NCBI GenBank assembly: GCA_027365835.1 | Contig: DAHXLU010000023.1 | Span: 1 to 50,982 of the forward strand | Direction of reading: 5' to 3' | From: JAJZMA01 sp021850405 | Lineage (GTDB): Bacteria; Chloroflexota; Dormibacteria; Aeolococcales; Aeolococcaceae | DNA length: 50,982 nt | Shown: in pieces, positions 27,002 through 35,116 of the stretch | How positions within the stretch are numbered: the first letter of the stretch is position 1 | How the letters are laid out: each line of letters begins with the position of its first letter | Program-made: the position numbers and the translations under genes | The notes under the pieces: generated by a model | Told to the model about the DNA's origin: nothing | The model's database searches: none | The model's input: only the letters and a program-made list of their open reading frames with translations

Positions 27002-27715
27002 GTGCCACACAGGTATGGAAAGAGATACAGGGAAGTGGCTTCCCAGGTAGATGCAGTACGGATGTATGAGCCAGTAGAGGCGGTGGCGCTGGTGAAGAAG
27101 ACCTCGCCCGCCCGATTTGATGCCACGGTCGAGGCGCATCTGCGGCTCGGCGTAGACCCAAGACATGCCGACCAGATGGTAAGGGGTACAGTGCTGCTTC
27201 CCAATGGCACGGGCCGAACCCACAGGATTGGCGTCTTTGCCACCGGGGAGAAGGCCCGGGAGGCCCTGGATGCCGGGGCCGACGTTGTGGGAGGGGAGGA
27301 TCTGGCAAAGAAGGTCCAGGCTGGGGAGATCGAGTTTGATGTCGCCCTGGCAACTCCGGATGTGATGGGCATAGTGGGGCGTCTGGGAAAGATACTTGGA
27401 CCCAGGGGGCTCATGCCCAATCCCAAGTCCGGGACTGTGACCTTTGACATTGCCAAGGCGGTCAAGGATGTGCAGAGCGGAAGAATTGAGTTCCGTGTTG
27501 ACAAGGAAGGTATAATTCATGCCCCGATAGGGCGCGTCTCCTTTGAAGAGACCCAGCTGGCCGAGAACTTTGCCTCCCTGATGGAGAGCGTGGTTAGGGC
27601 AAAACCAGCCTCAGCCAAGGGAACGTACGTCAAGACGGTCACACTTACATCCACCATGGGGCCAGGCATCCATGTGGACCCTGTACAGTCTTCCCGAATG
27701 ACCTCTGCACGGTAG
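27002..27715 (+). CDS. rplA: 50S ribosomal protein L1
   Basis: 237 residues from GTG 27002, chosen because GGAGG lies 6 bases before it and the product then begins MPHRYGKRYRE as L1 does. ATG 26960 would add 14 unusual residues. Family signatures: TVEAHLRLGVDPRHADQMVRGTV, GRLGKILGPRGLMPNPKSGTVT, and IEFRVDKEGIIHAPIGRVSF. It forms the L1 stalk of the ribosome and in many bacteria represses its own operon. The usual next genes, rplJ and rplL, do not follow here; a pilus-type gene comes next. Confidence 0.95.
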   Translation: MPHRYGKRYREVASQVDAVRMYEPVEAVALVKKTSPARFDATVEAHLRLGVDPRHADQMVRGTVLLPNGTGRTHRIGVFATGEKAREALDAGADVVGGEDLAKKVQAGEIEFDVALATPDVMGIVGRLGKILGPRGLMPNPKSGTVTFDIAKAVKDVQSGRIEFRVDKEGIIHAPIGRVSFEETQLAENFASLMESVVRAKPASAKGTYVKTVTLTSTMGPGIHVDPVQSSRMTSAR

Positions 27716-27765
27716 GCAGGTGGGGATGAAGCTAAGCGGCCCAGTTGCCTTGGGGGAAAGAGCTT

Positions 27766-27785
27766 CCTGCCCGCATGTGGGCAGG
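27766..27785 (+). terminator. Stem-loop after rplA
   Basis: CCTGCCC (27766-27772) pairs perfectly with GGGCAGG (27779-27785) around GCATGT. There is no T-run after it, so it may be a Rho-independent terminator of weak type, a leader structure for the next gene, or chance. Confidence 0.35.
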
Positions 27786-27906
27786 GCTCAGGATTCCCCC
27801 TGGTTCCAGGCCAGGAGCCATGACGGTATAACCCCGGGTGGCTCCAGTGCGGCTCTGGATGGGGTAGCGTTACTGTGTTATCCGTTAATGCAGGTGGACC
27901 GACAAA

Positions 27907-29139
27907 ATGGCTGAAGGTACGATCCGGGTCCTGATCGTTGACGACATCGCCAGCACTCTGGGCAATGTCGAAAAGCTGCTTAGCTTTGAGGACGATATCC
28001 AGGTCTGTGGCACTGCCAGCGACGGGCAGCAGGCACTGGAGCAGGCCAAACGGCTGCAGCCCAACGTGGTCCTGATGGATGTAAACATGCCCGTCATGGA
28101 TGGCATCCAGGCGACAGAGAACCTGGCCCAGGCCGTCCCCAACTCTCCTGTCATCATCATGAGCGTACAGGGGGAGAGAGACTATCTGCGCCGTGCCATG
28201 CAGGCTGGCGCACGTGAGTTTCTGATCAAGCCGTTCAGTGGCGATGAGCTTACCGCAGCGATCCGACGGGTTTATGCCCTGGAACAGAAAAAGGCGCCTC
28301 GCCAGGTCATCATGGACGCTCCGGTTGCTACTGCTCCGCCCAAGGTGTCAGACGGCGAGGTCTTTATGGTGTTTTCTGGCAAGGGCGGCGTGGGCACCTC
28401 GGTAGTGAGTGTGAACCTGGCAGTGGCCCTTGCCATGGAGACCGGGGGCAAGGTTGCCCTGGTGGACCTTGACCTCCAGTTTGGCGACATCTCCATAATG
28501 CTCAACCTGAATAACGCAAGGACTATCACTGAGCTGGTGGATGCTGCCGAAGGCATAGACGCCCAGCTCCTGGATGAGGTGCTCGCCAACGGCCCGGGTG
28601 AGATTCGGGTCTTATCCGCTCCGGTTTCTCCTGAGCTGGCGGACCTCCTGAATCCTGACCATGTCCGTACTCTTCTGGAGCAGTTGCGCAAGAGCTTTGA
28701 TTTCATTGTGGTGGACACTGCATCGCATATTGATGAGTTCAACTTGCAGACCATGGAGGCAGGCGACCGCATCATCATGGTGACCTCGACCACGATAACT
28801 GGTGTCAAGGCTTCAGTGGTGATGTTCAAGGTTCTGGATGCGCTGAGCATCCCCAAGGACCGGATCTGTCTGGTGGTAAACCATCCTCATTCAGGACAGG
28901 AGATACCTCTGGACCGGATCGAGGGCAGGCTGGGCACCAAGGTGGCAGTGGTAATTCCACACGACCCCCAGGTGGTTTCAGCTTCGATTGCAGCTGCAAA
29001 ACCATTTGTCATAGAAAACCGGGACTCCAAGATTGCAGGAGCCTTCCGGGACCTGGTGGCTACTCTTGTGCCGCTGGGAGATAGCAGTACACCTGAAGTC
29101 GATAAAAAGAAGAAAGCCAGATTTGGCTTTGGCCGCTGA
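27907..29139 (+). CDS. cpaE: Receiver-CpaE/TadZ pilus assembly ATPase-like protein, copy 1
   Basis: 410 residues. Residues 1-130 form a response-regulator receiver with the full acidic pocket (Asp12/Asp13), phospho-acceptor Asp58 (LMDVNMP) and Lys108 (IKPF). Residues ~150-395 form a MinD/ParA-like domain (CpaE/TadZ), which places Tad pilus machines in the cell. The P-loop is GKGGVGTS: the signature Lys that normally precedes Ser/Thr is Thr here, so ATP hydrolysis may be lost, as described for some TadZ proteins. LVDLDLQFGDI and VDTASHIDEF are kept. The C-terminus ends KKKKARFGFGR, a tail also ending copies 2 and 3 (RLGFART, RFSLGRG). Transcribed opposite to its two paralogs. Confidence 0.85.
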   Translation: MAEGTIRVLIVDDIASTLGNVEKLLSFEDDIQVCGTASDGQQALEQAKRLQPNVVLMDVNMPVMDGIQATENLAQAVPNSPVIIMSVQGERDYLRRAMQAGAREFLIKPFSGDELTAAIRRVYALEQKKAPRQVIMDAPVATAPPKVSDGEVFMVFSGKGGVGTSVVSVNLAVALAMETGGKVALVDLDLQFGDISIMLNLNNARTITELVDAAEGIDAQLLDEVLANGPGEIRVLSAPVSPELADLLNPDHVRTLLEQLRKSFDFIVVDTASHIDEFNLQTMEAGDRIIMVTSTTITGVKASVVMFKVLDALSIPKDRICLVVNHPHSGQEIPLDRIEGRLGTKVAVVIPHDPQVVSASIAAAKPFVIENRDSKIAGAFRDLVATLVPLGDSSTPEVDKKKKARFGFGR

Positions 29140-29162
29140 CCTGCGAGGGTGCGGCCAAAGCC
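29125..29162. terminator. Bidirectional hairpin between cpaE copy 1 and flp
   Basis: GGCTTTGGCCGC (29125-29136) and GCGGCCAAAGCC (29151-29162) form a perfect 12-bp stem. The left arm is the last four codons of the plus-strand cpaE copy, and its TGA stop lies in the loop. It lies between convergent genes and can serve both, although T-runs are poor. Confidence 0.6.
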
Positions 29163-29183
29163 TTGTCTGTCCCTGCCAGGTGG

Positions 29184-29339
29184 TCAGGGTAGCGCATTGG
29201 AGATGTTTGAGTAGGTGTTATTCAACTGATGTCCAAATAGCACCACCACTACAATCACGGCCAATGCAATCAGAACCAGTATAAGTGCGTATTCAACCAT
29301 TCCCTGGCCACGTTCGTGTTTCCGTATATCGGTGTACAT
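29184..29339 (-). CDS. flp: Flp-type pilin (class IVb), short form
   Basis: 51-residue prepilin. A short basic leader (MYTDIRKHERG) is followed by the type IVb cleavage site: cut after Gly11 gives mature QGMVEY with the conserved Glu at +5 and Tyr at +6. A hydrophobic helix (ALILVLIALAVIVVVVLFG) builds the pilus core, and a short polar tail NNTYSNISNALP follows. GGAGGG directly abuts the ATG, which is unusually close; GTG 29354 is an alternative start. It lies downstream of cpaE copy 2 on the same strand. The leader is shorter than in the two pilins at 32410 and 32922. Confidence 0.85.
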   Translation of the reverse strand: MYTDIRKHERGQGMVEYALILVLIALAVIVVVVLFGHQLNNTYSNISNALP

Positions 29340-29397
29340 CCCTCCTTTTCTCACCCCCTTTCGTCTTTCTGGCTTTGCCAGTTCTGCAGATGAATGC

Positions 29398-30663
29398 CTA
29401 GGTTCGGGCGAAGCCCAGTCTTTTCTTTGTCTTCTTTGGTTGTGGTTCTGTCTTTGCCGGAGCCTTTGGGCCCGGCTGGGCGGCAGGGAAGAGGTCCGGT
29501 GCAACCTGCCTTGCCACTGTAAAGATGCCGGAGCTAACTGCGGAGGTTGGTGCGGAAATCACAAACGGAACAGCATTGTGGATGGATGTGTTGACCAGCT
29601 GCGAGTCATGCTCCAGACTGAGGAGCTCTGGCCACTCCAGATGGGAGATTATCATCTCCCGGGTGAGTCCCTTTATCGGATCGCGGTCATTTGCCAGTAT
29701 GACCAGCCGCTCCGGAGGGATTTTCAGCCGGGTAAATACCTGTAACAGGTTCTTTGTATTTTTGACCGACGTTATCGTGTAGTCAGTGACGACAATCACC
29801 ATGTCGGCCAGATCGAGCGCTTCCAGCGTTAGTTCTGAGATGTGGGTAGGGCCGTCCAGTATGGTGTACAGGAACTGGGAGCGGAGGGCACCCAGGAGGG
29901 CTCGCACATGCCCAGTCGTGATGAGGTCAGCTTCTTCGGGACGCATCGGTGCGAGAAGCGCCTTTACCCCATGGGCTCCTCCAAACGTCTGGGCCAGTGC
30001 GTCTTCGTCCGCCACAGCATCACTGGACGCCAGATCCGCCAGGGTGCGCTTGGGGCTGAGTCCTAGGTGCATGGCGACATCGCCAAACTGGAGCGAGAGA
30101 TCCACAAGCCCGGTCTTGGCCCCCATTGAACCAAGAGCCACCGCAAGGTTGGTGGCGACGACAGTCTTTCCTACTCCACCCTTGGCAGATATTACCAGGG
30201 CCACACTCCCTTTCAGGGTGGTCGGCCCAGCTGGAGCGCTGCTGTCCCCGGTGGTGCCGCCGTCTCCTCCGACCGTTGCCAGCTCATTTTTTTTCTGCTC
30301 AAACTTGTAGACACGCCGGATAGAGGAGATAAGCTCATCTCCCTTGAACGGCTTGCCCAGAAACTCACGGGCGCCCATAAGCATGGCGCGGCGCATGAGG
30401 TCCTGTTCCACGTCCAGCGACATGATGATAATGCCAGTGTGCTGGAGATATTGGGACAGCAGCTCAGTGACCTGGAGCCCATCCGCCGACGGGAGGCCGG
30501 TGTCCAGGAGGGCTACATCTGGCTGCAGTCGGAGACACTCCTGAATCGCTCCCTCTCCGTCGCGAGCGGTACCACAGACCATGATGTCGTCTTCCTTGCC
30601 GACCCGGGTGGTGACGTTGTCCAGAATCCGCTGGCTGGCGTCAGCAATGAAGACCCTTATCAT
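29398..30663 (-). CDS. cpaE: Receiver-CpaE/TadZ pilus assembly ATPase, copy 2
   Basis: 421 residues. The N-terminal receiver keeps the phospho-acceptor Asp54 (LLDTGLP), the Lys in GKPF and one acidic pocket residue (IADAS), so phosphorylation is possible. A linker rich in Gly/Ser/Ala follows. The MinD-like domain has a canonical deviant Walker A, AKGGVGKT, near residue 160, then LVDLSLQFGDV and the TILDGPTHISEL motif. It should therefore bind and hydrolyse ATP, unlike copy 1. It is followed by the flp gene on the same strand, with a gap of about 58 bases. Expected role: positioning and assembling the Tad pilus at the inner face of the membrane. Confidence 0.85.
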   Translation of the reverse strand: MIRVFIADASQRILDNVTTRVGKEDDIMVCGTARDGEGAIQECLRLQPDVALLDTGLPSADGLQVTELLSQYLQHTGIIIMSLDVEQDLMRRAMLMGAREFLGKPFKGDELISSIRRVYKFEQKKNELATVGGDGGTTGDSSAPAGPTTLKGSVALVISAKGGVGKTVVATNLAVALGSMGAKTGLVDLSLQFGDVAMHLGLSPKRTLADLASSDAVADEDALAQTFGGAHGVKALLAPMRPEEADLITTGHVRALLGALRSQFLYTILDGPTHISELTLEALDLADMVIVVTDYTITSVKNTKNLLQVFTRLKIPPERLVILANDRDPIKGLTREMIISHLEWPELLSLEHDSQLVNTSIHNAVPFVISAPTSAVSSGIFTVARQVAPDLFPAAQPGPKAPAKTEPQPKKTKKRLGFART

Positions 30664-30786
30664 CTTTCCCCACTCACCGGGAGACTAGCTGAATCATGCA
30701 TCCCATAAGTCTACCCTCTGGCGCCATATCTCCCGCCCGGTATAACTGGCCTGGAACAGATTCGTGACCTGGTATGAGGTGTGTCG

Positions 30787-32148
30787 TCAGCCCCGGCCAA
30801 GACTGAATCGTCTGCGGCCCGCCTTCCCGGCAGCTGCCTTGGCAGGGTCGGGTGCTACGGCCTTTCCGGTTGCGAGCATATCTGCCGGGACGAGGTAGTC
30901 CACCAGGGCAGATATCGCCTGGGAGGCGGGAGATTTTGGTTCAGACAGCACAAAGGACTTGCCGTAATCAACCGCCTCGTCGACCAGGCGTGGCTCGTAG
31001 GGGATCTGGGCTAGCACCTTGAAGTTGATGCTCTCCTCGATGTCTTCCCTGGAGATGGAGGTTTTGGCTCTCAGCTGGTTGAGTACAAGGGAGACTTTTT
31101 CCCTTGGGATCCCAAGGGATGTGAGAAGGCGGATGCTGGTCTTTACGTCGCGGATGGAGGTGACATTGTGACTGGTCACAGCAAGTATCTGGTCTGCGTT
31201 TTCTAGCAGGTCGATGGTGAGCTCATCGAGATGGGCAGCAGTGTCCACAACGATAAAGTCAAACTCCCGGCCAAGCTCGCGCAGAATGGCCCGAACCATC
31301 CCGGTTGTGATCAGCTCGGCCATTTCGGGTGCCTCGGGCGCAAGCAGGATACATGTGTCCGCCGGACCTTTCACCATGATCGGTTCGAGGAGGTCCTTGT
31401 CTATCTGCTCTCCGTGGTCAGGGATGTCGCTCAGGCTGTGGGTGTGGTTGACGCCCAGAATAAAGCCAAGATCTCCAAACTGGAGGTCGAGGTCCAGCAC
31501 CGCCACCCGCGCTCCGGTTCGGATCGCAATGGCTATGGCCAGGTTAGCGGCAAGTACGGACTTTCCCACTCCGCCCTTGCCCGAGTAGACGGCAAAGATT
31601 TCTGATGTCTGTCCCGGCTTGCGCTTTCGCGGCACCACTGCCTGTATACCACCATCTGGCAGGGCAGCGGCCACCCCCTCTGGCAGGGGCTGCAGTCCCT
31701 GAATCCCCCCGAGCGCCGAGCCGACGGCAGATCCGGCTGGGGCTGTGCCGCCAGGCACCAGGTTGCGCTCCTTTATCCCCTTGGCGGTCGCTGCAATCTC
31801 CTCACCCGATGCGTCTATCTGTAACACAGCTGCAGCGCCGGCGGTCCTCGCCCGGGCGCGCACTGCGCTGTCTCCAGCTTCACACAGGATGATTACATTG
31901 GTGTCAGGAGAAGAGTCGCGCAGCTCTTTTATTGCCGCTAATGCATCAACACCGGCAAATGCGGCATTGAGGAGGACAATGTCCGGGGCCAGCGCCCGTG
32001 TTTCACCAAACAGCTCTTCTGGCGTGAGAGCCATCCCGCAAAGCTCTACCTGCGACTGGGGGCGTAGTTGCTCCAGTTTTACGACGGCGTGCGCAATGTT
32101 GTCCGCAATGAGGATGCGGACCGGTTCTTCTCCAACCCCAGACTCCAT
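30787..32148 (-). CDS. cpaE: Pseudo-receiver-CpaE/TadZ pilus assembly ATPase, copy 3
   Basis: 453 residues from ATG 32148; a longer open frame upstream is not family-like. The N-terminal receiver fold is degenerate: the phospho-acceptor position is Asn61 (LLNAAFAG) and the conserved Lys is missing. It is probably a pseudo-receiver used for protein contacts. A Gly/Ala/Pro linker (about 130-175) leads to a MinD-like domain with canonical GKGGVGKS near residue 188, LDLDLQFGDLGF and VDTAAHLDEL. No Shine-Dalgarno precedes the ATG, which suggests leaderless or weak initiation. It is upstream of copy 2, 123 bases apart, same strand. Confidence 0.83.
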   Translation of the reverse strand: MESGVGEEPVRILIADNIAHAVVKLEQLRPQSQVELCGMALTPEELFGETRALAPDIVLLNAAFAGVDALAAIKELRDSSPDTNVIILCEAGDSAVRARARTAGAAAVLQIDASGEEIAATAKGIKERNLVPGGTAPAGSAVGSALGGIQGLQPLPEGVAAALPDGGIQAVVPRKRKPGQTSEIFAVYSGKGGVGKSVLAANLAIAIAIRTGARVAVLDLDLQFGDLGFILGVNHTHSLSDIPDHGEQIDKDLLEPIMVKGPADTCILLAPEAPEMAELITTGMVRAILRELGREFDFIVVDTAAHLDELTIDLLENADQILAVTSHNVTSIRDVKTSIRLLTSLGIPREKVSLVLNQLRAKTSISREDIEESINFKVLAQIPYEPRLVDEAVDYGKSFVLSEPKSPASQAISALVDYLVPADMLATGKAVAPDPAKAAAGKAGRRRFSLGRG

Positions 32149-32343
32149 TTCTAAAATGGTAATGCATCGGCGCTGGATCGGTTGGGATGCGTACAAAGCT
32201 TGAACAAGCTGGCGGGAGGGCGCTGCCCACATGGGGGGAGGAAGGGCCCAGCCCGCTTTGCCCACGCTCAGCCATGTGGTGGCCCATGCTTGCCATTGCG
32301 AGACTGGCTAAACAGCTTGCAACCCTTGTGGAGCTGGGGAAAA

Positions 32344-32377
32344 CAAAAGGACCGCCCCGCTGGGACGGTCCTTTTTT
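32344..32377 (-). terminator. Rho-independent terminator after the first long flp gene
   Basis: The stem AAAGGACCG-CCCC pairs with GGGA-CGGTCCTTT with one mismatch, and there are T-runs on both sides. On the minus strand it directly follows the flp gene at 32410-32601 and ends in TTTTGTTTT, so that pilin can be transcribed on its own. Confidence 0.85.
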
Positions 32378-32409
32378 GAAAAGCTGGCATTCCTGCCGAT
32401 TGAGGGTTC

Positions 32410-32601
32410 CTAGGTGTTTAGGCCGTTGCTGATATTCGAGAAGACGTTCTTTACCTGCCCGCCTACGATGGTCAGGACTACGATAACAACGACTGCAATA
32501 AGGACCAGAATAAGTGCGTATTCAACCATGCCCTGGCCTTCCTGACGGTCTTGCAGCCGGAGCAGTGCCTCGTGCATACGAATGTAAAGATCTGTTACCA
32601 C
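32410..32601 (-). CDS. flp: Flp-type pilin (class IVb), long-leader copy 1
   Basis: 63-residue prepilin. GTG 32601 has AAGGAGGTG about 9-10 bases upstream. The leader of 22 residues (MVTDLYIRMHEALLRLQDRQEG) is helical and charged. Cleavage after Gly22 leaves QGMVEYALIL with Glu at +5, as TadV-type peptidases need. The mature helix (VLIAVVVIVVLTIVGGQV) and tail NVFSNISNGLNT follow. It has its own terminator. The protein differs from the next pilin only at the last two residues, while the DNA differs at many silent sites. Confidence 0.9.
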   Translation of the reverse strand: MVTDLYIRMHEALLRLQDRQEGQGMVEYALILVLIAVVVIVVLTIVGGQVKNVFSNISNGLNT

Positions 32602-32854
32602 GTGCGTATTCACCTCCTTCACTTCCAGCATTCCCTCTCGGGACAATCTACAGGATACCCCCTCCCTTGGAGCTGGTGGTGACTTTTTGTCGGTGGCTCT
32701 GTAACAATCCGGCCAAGGGTGCCCCCTGCACTGCGGTGCTCTACGGAAGGACAGAGCCGTCCCGGGCCCCGTCCGCATACTCGTAAATCCCAGAAGGGGC
32801 GGTATCCAGGCCAGGTGTTCGCCTGGTGGCAGCGCCGGGTGTTCCGTAAAAGCC

Positions 32855-32887
32855 AAAGGGAGCCGCCCCAACTGGGGCAGCTCCCTT
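32855..32887 (-). terminator. Terminator after the second long flp gene
   Basis: AAGGGAGC-GCCCC and GGGGC-GCTCCCTT pair around AACT with one internal mismatch. On the minus strand it lies 34 bases after the pilin stop and is followed by TTTGGCTTTT. Confidence 0.8.
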
Positions 32888-32921
32888 GCAAAATCGGCGA
32901 TATCCGCTTTGGATATGCTGC

Positions 32922-33113
32922 CTAGGCTGCTAGACCGTTGCTGATGTTCGAGAATACGTTCTTGACCTGGCCGCCTACGATCGTCAGGACTACGATAACA
33001 ACCACCGCAATGAGGACCAAAATAAGTGCGTACTCAACCATGCCCTGACCTTCCTGCCTGTCTTGCAGCCGAAGCAACGCCTCGTGCATGCGAATGTAAA
33101 GATCTGTTACCAC
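32922..33113 (-). CDS. flp: Flp-type pilin (class IVb), long-leader copy 2
   Basis: 63 residues, GTG 33113 with AAGGAGGTGAAACGAAA upstream. Identical to the pilin at 32410-32601 except for its end (NGLAA). Third-position differences are many, so the pair is an old duplication held by selection, not a recent copy. The separate terminator and the strong Shine-Dalgarno suggest very high expression as the main pilus subunit. The first 13 bases of the gene, GTGGTAACAGATC, are the same as in the other long pilin and in cpaB. Confidence 0.9.
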   Translation of the reverse strand: MVTDLYIRMHEALLRLQDRQEGQGMVEYALILVLIAVVVIVVLTIVGGQVKNVFSNISNGLAA

Positions 33114-33422
33114 TTTCGTTTCACCTCCTTCCCGTCTGGATCCCCTCTCAGGTTATGTCTAAGCATAGAGCATTCCTCCTGGCTTTTATGTGACTGAATT
33201 GCGGTCAACCGGTTACAATTTCAGCGACAATACTCTCGCCCTGGCAGAGTGCGCCCATTGTGTGACACTGCTGACGGAGGCGCGGAGGTGAGGGGGATGG
33301 GAGACCCGTGAGCGCCTTGCTGCTGGCTCGGCAGGATCTGTTACCGTGGACGGGTAAGGGCGAACCTGTTTGGTAGCCGCCCGGAGCCGGCAGGGGCTTT
33401 GTGGCGCGGACAGGAGGTGAGC
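33114..33422. other. Divergent control region between flp and the methyltransferase-like gene
   Basis: No gene supported. It is relatively AT-rich near 33160-33235 and holds GGTCAACCGGTTACAATT and GTGTGACAC, the latter like motifs near the TasA-like genes. It is likely to contain the strong pilin promoter, but no hexamer pair with proper spacing is convincing. Confidence 0.4.
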
Positions 33423-34136
33423 TTGGCGGGCAAGTTTAGGCCGTTTGAGCTGAAGACACGTTGGGACACATTGCGGTGGCTTTTTTTCGGGCGGGCATTT
33501 CCAACTGCCTTTTTCCTCATACTCGCCATCGGAGAAGGTCAGCCAGTGGTGCAATATCTTGCTGGAACACTGCATATACACGGCGGTCTAGGCCTTGTTA
33601 GCGCAGTGGTGCTTCCGCTCCTCTATCTATTGAATTACGGATTTTCGGCCCTGATCTTTGTAACAAGAAGTGTGCCGAAGATGCGGCATCCCTCCCTTGT
33701 GGCGCGCTCCATGGGGTTCATCGGGACCACGGTTGTGGGAGTGGTGGGGCTGCTGGTGCCCCAGGGCCTGGCCCTGGCTGTCGTGCCACATGCCCTGGTA
33801 TTTGCTGCCCTGGTGGTCGCAGCGCTCGGGGTTGCCTTTGAGGTGTACGCGCTTGCCTATCTGCGGCGTAACCTGAGCGTAGTCCCGGAAGCACGCCGGC
33901 TGGTTACTGGTGGCCCATATCGTCTGGTGCGGCATCCGCTCTATCTGGCCGAGGTAGTGGTGGCGGCGGCCTATGCGGCAAGCAATCCCCATGCGGCGAG
34001 CAGTATCGCGGTAGTGATTCTGGTGGGAGCACAGGTGGCCAGGTCCAGATATGAAGAGCAGGTGCTGTCAGCTGCAATCCCGGAATATGCCAGCTACCAG
34101 CGGCGCACGAGAAGGCTTGTTCCATTTGTATGGTGA
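33423..34136 (+). CDS. Isoprenylcysteine carboxyl methyltransferase-like membrane protein
   Basis: 237 residues from TTG 33423, chosen because GGAGG ends 5 bases before it. Five or six hydrophobic helices. The C-terminal part has the signature of the ICMT/PEMT-like family: LVTGGPYRLVRHPLYLAEVV, which binds S-adenosylmethionine, then a later RYEEQVLSAAIPEYASYQRRT and LVPFVW. It probably methylates a lipid, quinone or other hydrophobic acceptor at the membrane; bacterial members are mostly uncharacterised. It is divergent from the flp cluster and sits inside the pilus region, but a link to pilus biogenesis is unproven. Confidence 0.8.
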   Translation: MAGKFRPFELKTRWDTLRWLFFGRAFPTAFFLILAIGEGQPVVQYLAGTLHIHGGLGLVSAVVLPLLYLLNYGFSALIFVTRSVPKMRHPSLVARSMGFIGTTVVGVVGLLVPQGLALAVVPHALVFAALVVAALGVAFEVYALAYLRRNLSVVPEARRLVTGGPYRLVRHPLYLAEVVVAAAYAASNPHAASSIAVVILVGAQVARSRYEEQVLSAAIPEYASYQRRTRRLVPFVW

Positions 34137-34234
34137 AACTGTTACAAGGGGCCCTGCAGTGTCTTGGCGGGAGAGCGACTGCGGTAATCTGAAGTGGGTG
34201 GGCAGGTGGGCCCGCCCGATAGAGGATAGCTCTC

Positions 34235-34981
34235 ATGCCAATCTGGAAGCCGGGCAGGGACAAGGCATCCGGGACAGCCGATGCTGGGCCAGGAGATGCT
34301 GAAGGGATAGGGTCTGCCCTTTGCTGTGAGAAGGGGTGTGAACTGCAGACTGGAGTGCCTTGCGCGTATGTGGACAGGAAGAACCGCTCCTGTCCAACCG
34401 CGTGGTGTCCAGCACACGGTCTGGTCATACACGGACAGACCTACTGCCGGAGGCATGCCGGGACCATAAGCGCACTGGGACTCTCCTCGTTTGAGGCAGG
34501 CGTCCTTCCCGATCTCTCCAATCGGGCACCATCGCTGGTGAGCTGGGTGGCCCGTGAGGTAGATGCCGATGTACGGGAAATCCTTTCGCAGTATGCTGCG
34601 CCTGGCTCACACCTCTCGGTGGATCCGGTCTACCTTGTCTTTCTGGGTTCCCACCGGCGGCGTGCCTGGGAGAGGGCCTGGAAGGTGTCGGATCATACCG
34701 GCCACAGTCTGCGGGTCGCCCTCATAGTGGAAGAGGATGCCGACGTGGAGGTCGGGATCAAGGTAGGATCTGCAATCCGGGCAAGGATTGTCCCGCCCTG
34801 GATCGCTCTCCGGCTGCGGCACCGGCCCATGGATCCGTACGAGGATGCAAGAAGGCGCAAGGAGTTTAACACGAGGATTCTGGAGATTGTTCGGACTGCC
34901 GTAAGGGAAGAATCCGAGTTCAACCAGCGTATTGAATCCAGGGAAGATGTGATGCGGCAGATTATCCAGAGTGACCAGTGA
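34235..34981 (+). CDS. Cys-rich putative zinc protein of unknown function
   Basis: 248 residues. The N-terminal part has clustered Cys/His: Cys30, Cys31, Cys35, Cys43, Cys53, Cys58, His61, His66, Cys71 and His74, which suits two zinc sites (C...CxxxxC, CPAHG, CRRHAG). After this come LGLSSFEAGVLPDLSNRAPSL, an alpha/beta region with VYLVFLGSHRRRAWERAWKV and LRVALIVEEDADVEVGIKVG, and a charged C-terminal helix (FNTRILEIVRTAVREESEFNQ). No known domain recognised. GAGGA lies about 9 bases before the ATG. It is followed by a receiver protein on the same strand, so it may be part of a signalling pair. Confidence 0.65.
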   Translation: MPIWKPGRDKASGTADAGPGDAEGIGSALCCEKGCELQTGVPCAYVDRKNRSCPTAWCPAHGLVIHGQTYCRRHAGTISALGLSSFEAGVLPDLSNRAPSLVSWVAREVDADVREILSQYAAPGSHLSVDPVYLVFLGSHRRRAWERAWKVSDHTGHSLRVALIVEEDADVEVGIKVGSAIRARIVPPWIALRLRHRPMDPYEDARRRKEFNTRILEIVRTAVREESEFNQRIESREDVMRQIIQSDQ

Positions 34982-35116
34982 GAGTACCCTGGGTGAAGGT
35001 TTTGCGACATTTATGTACGAGTTTGCAGAAGCCGCGGTGTGCGGGGTGGCTGCGAGTCTATACTCGGTATATTGAATTGTCTCGCTTGGGCCCCATAACG
35101 TAGGAGCAAGAGGAAA

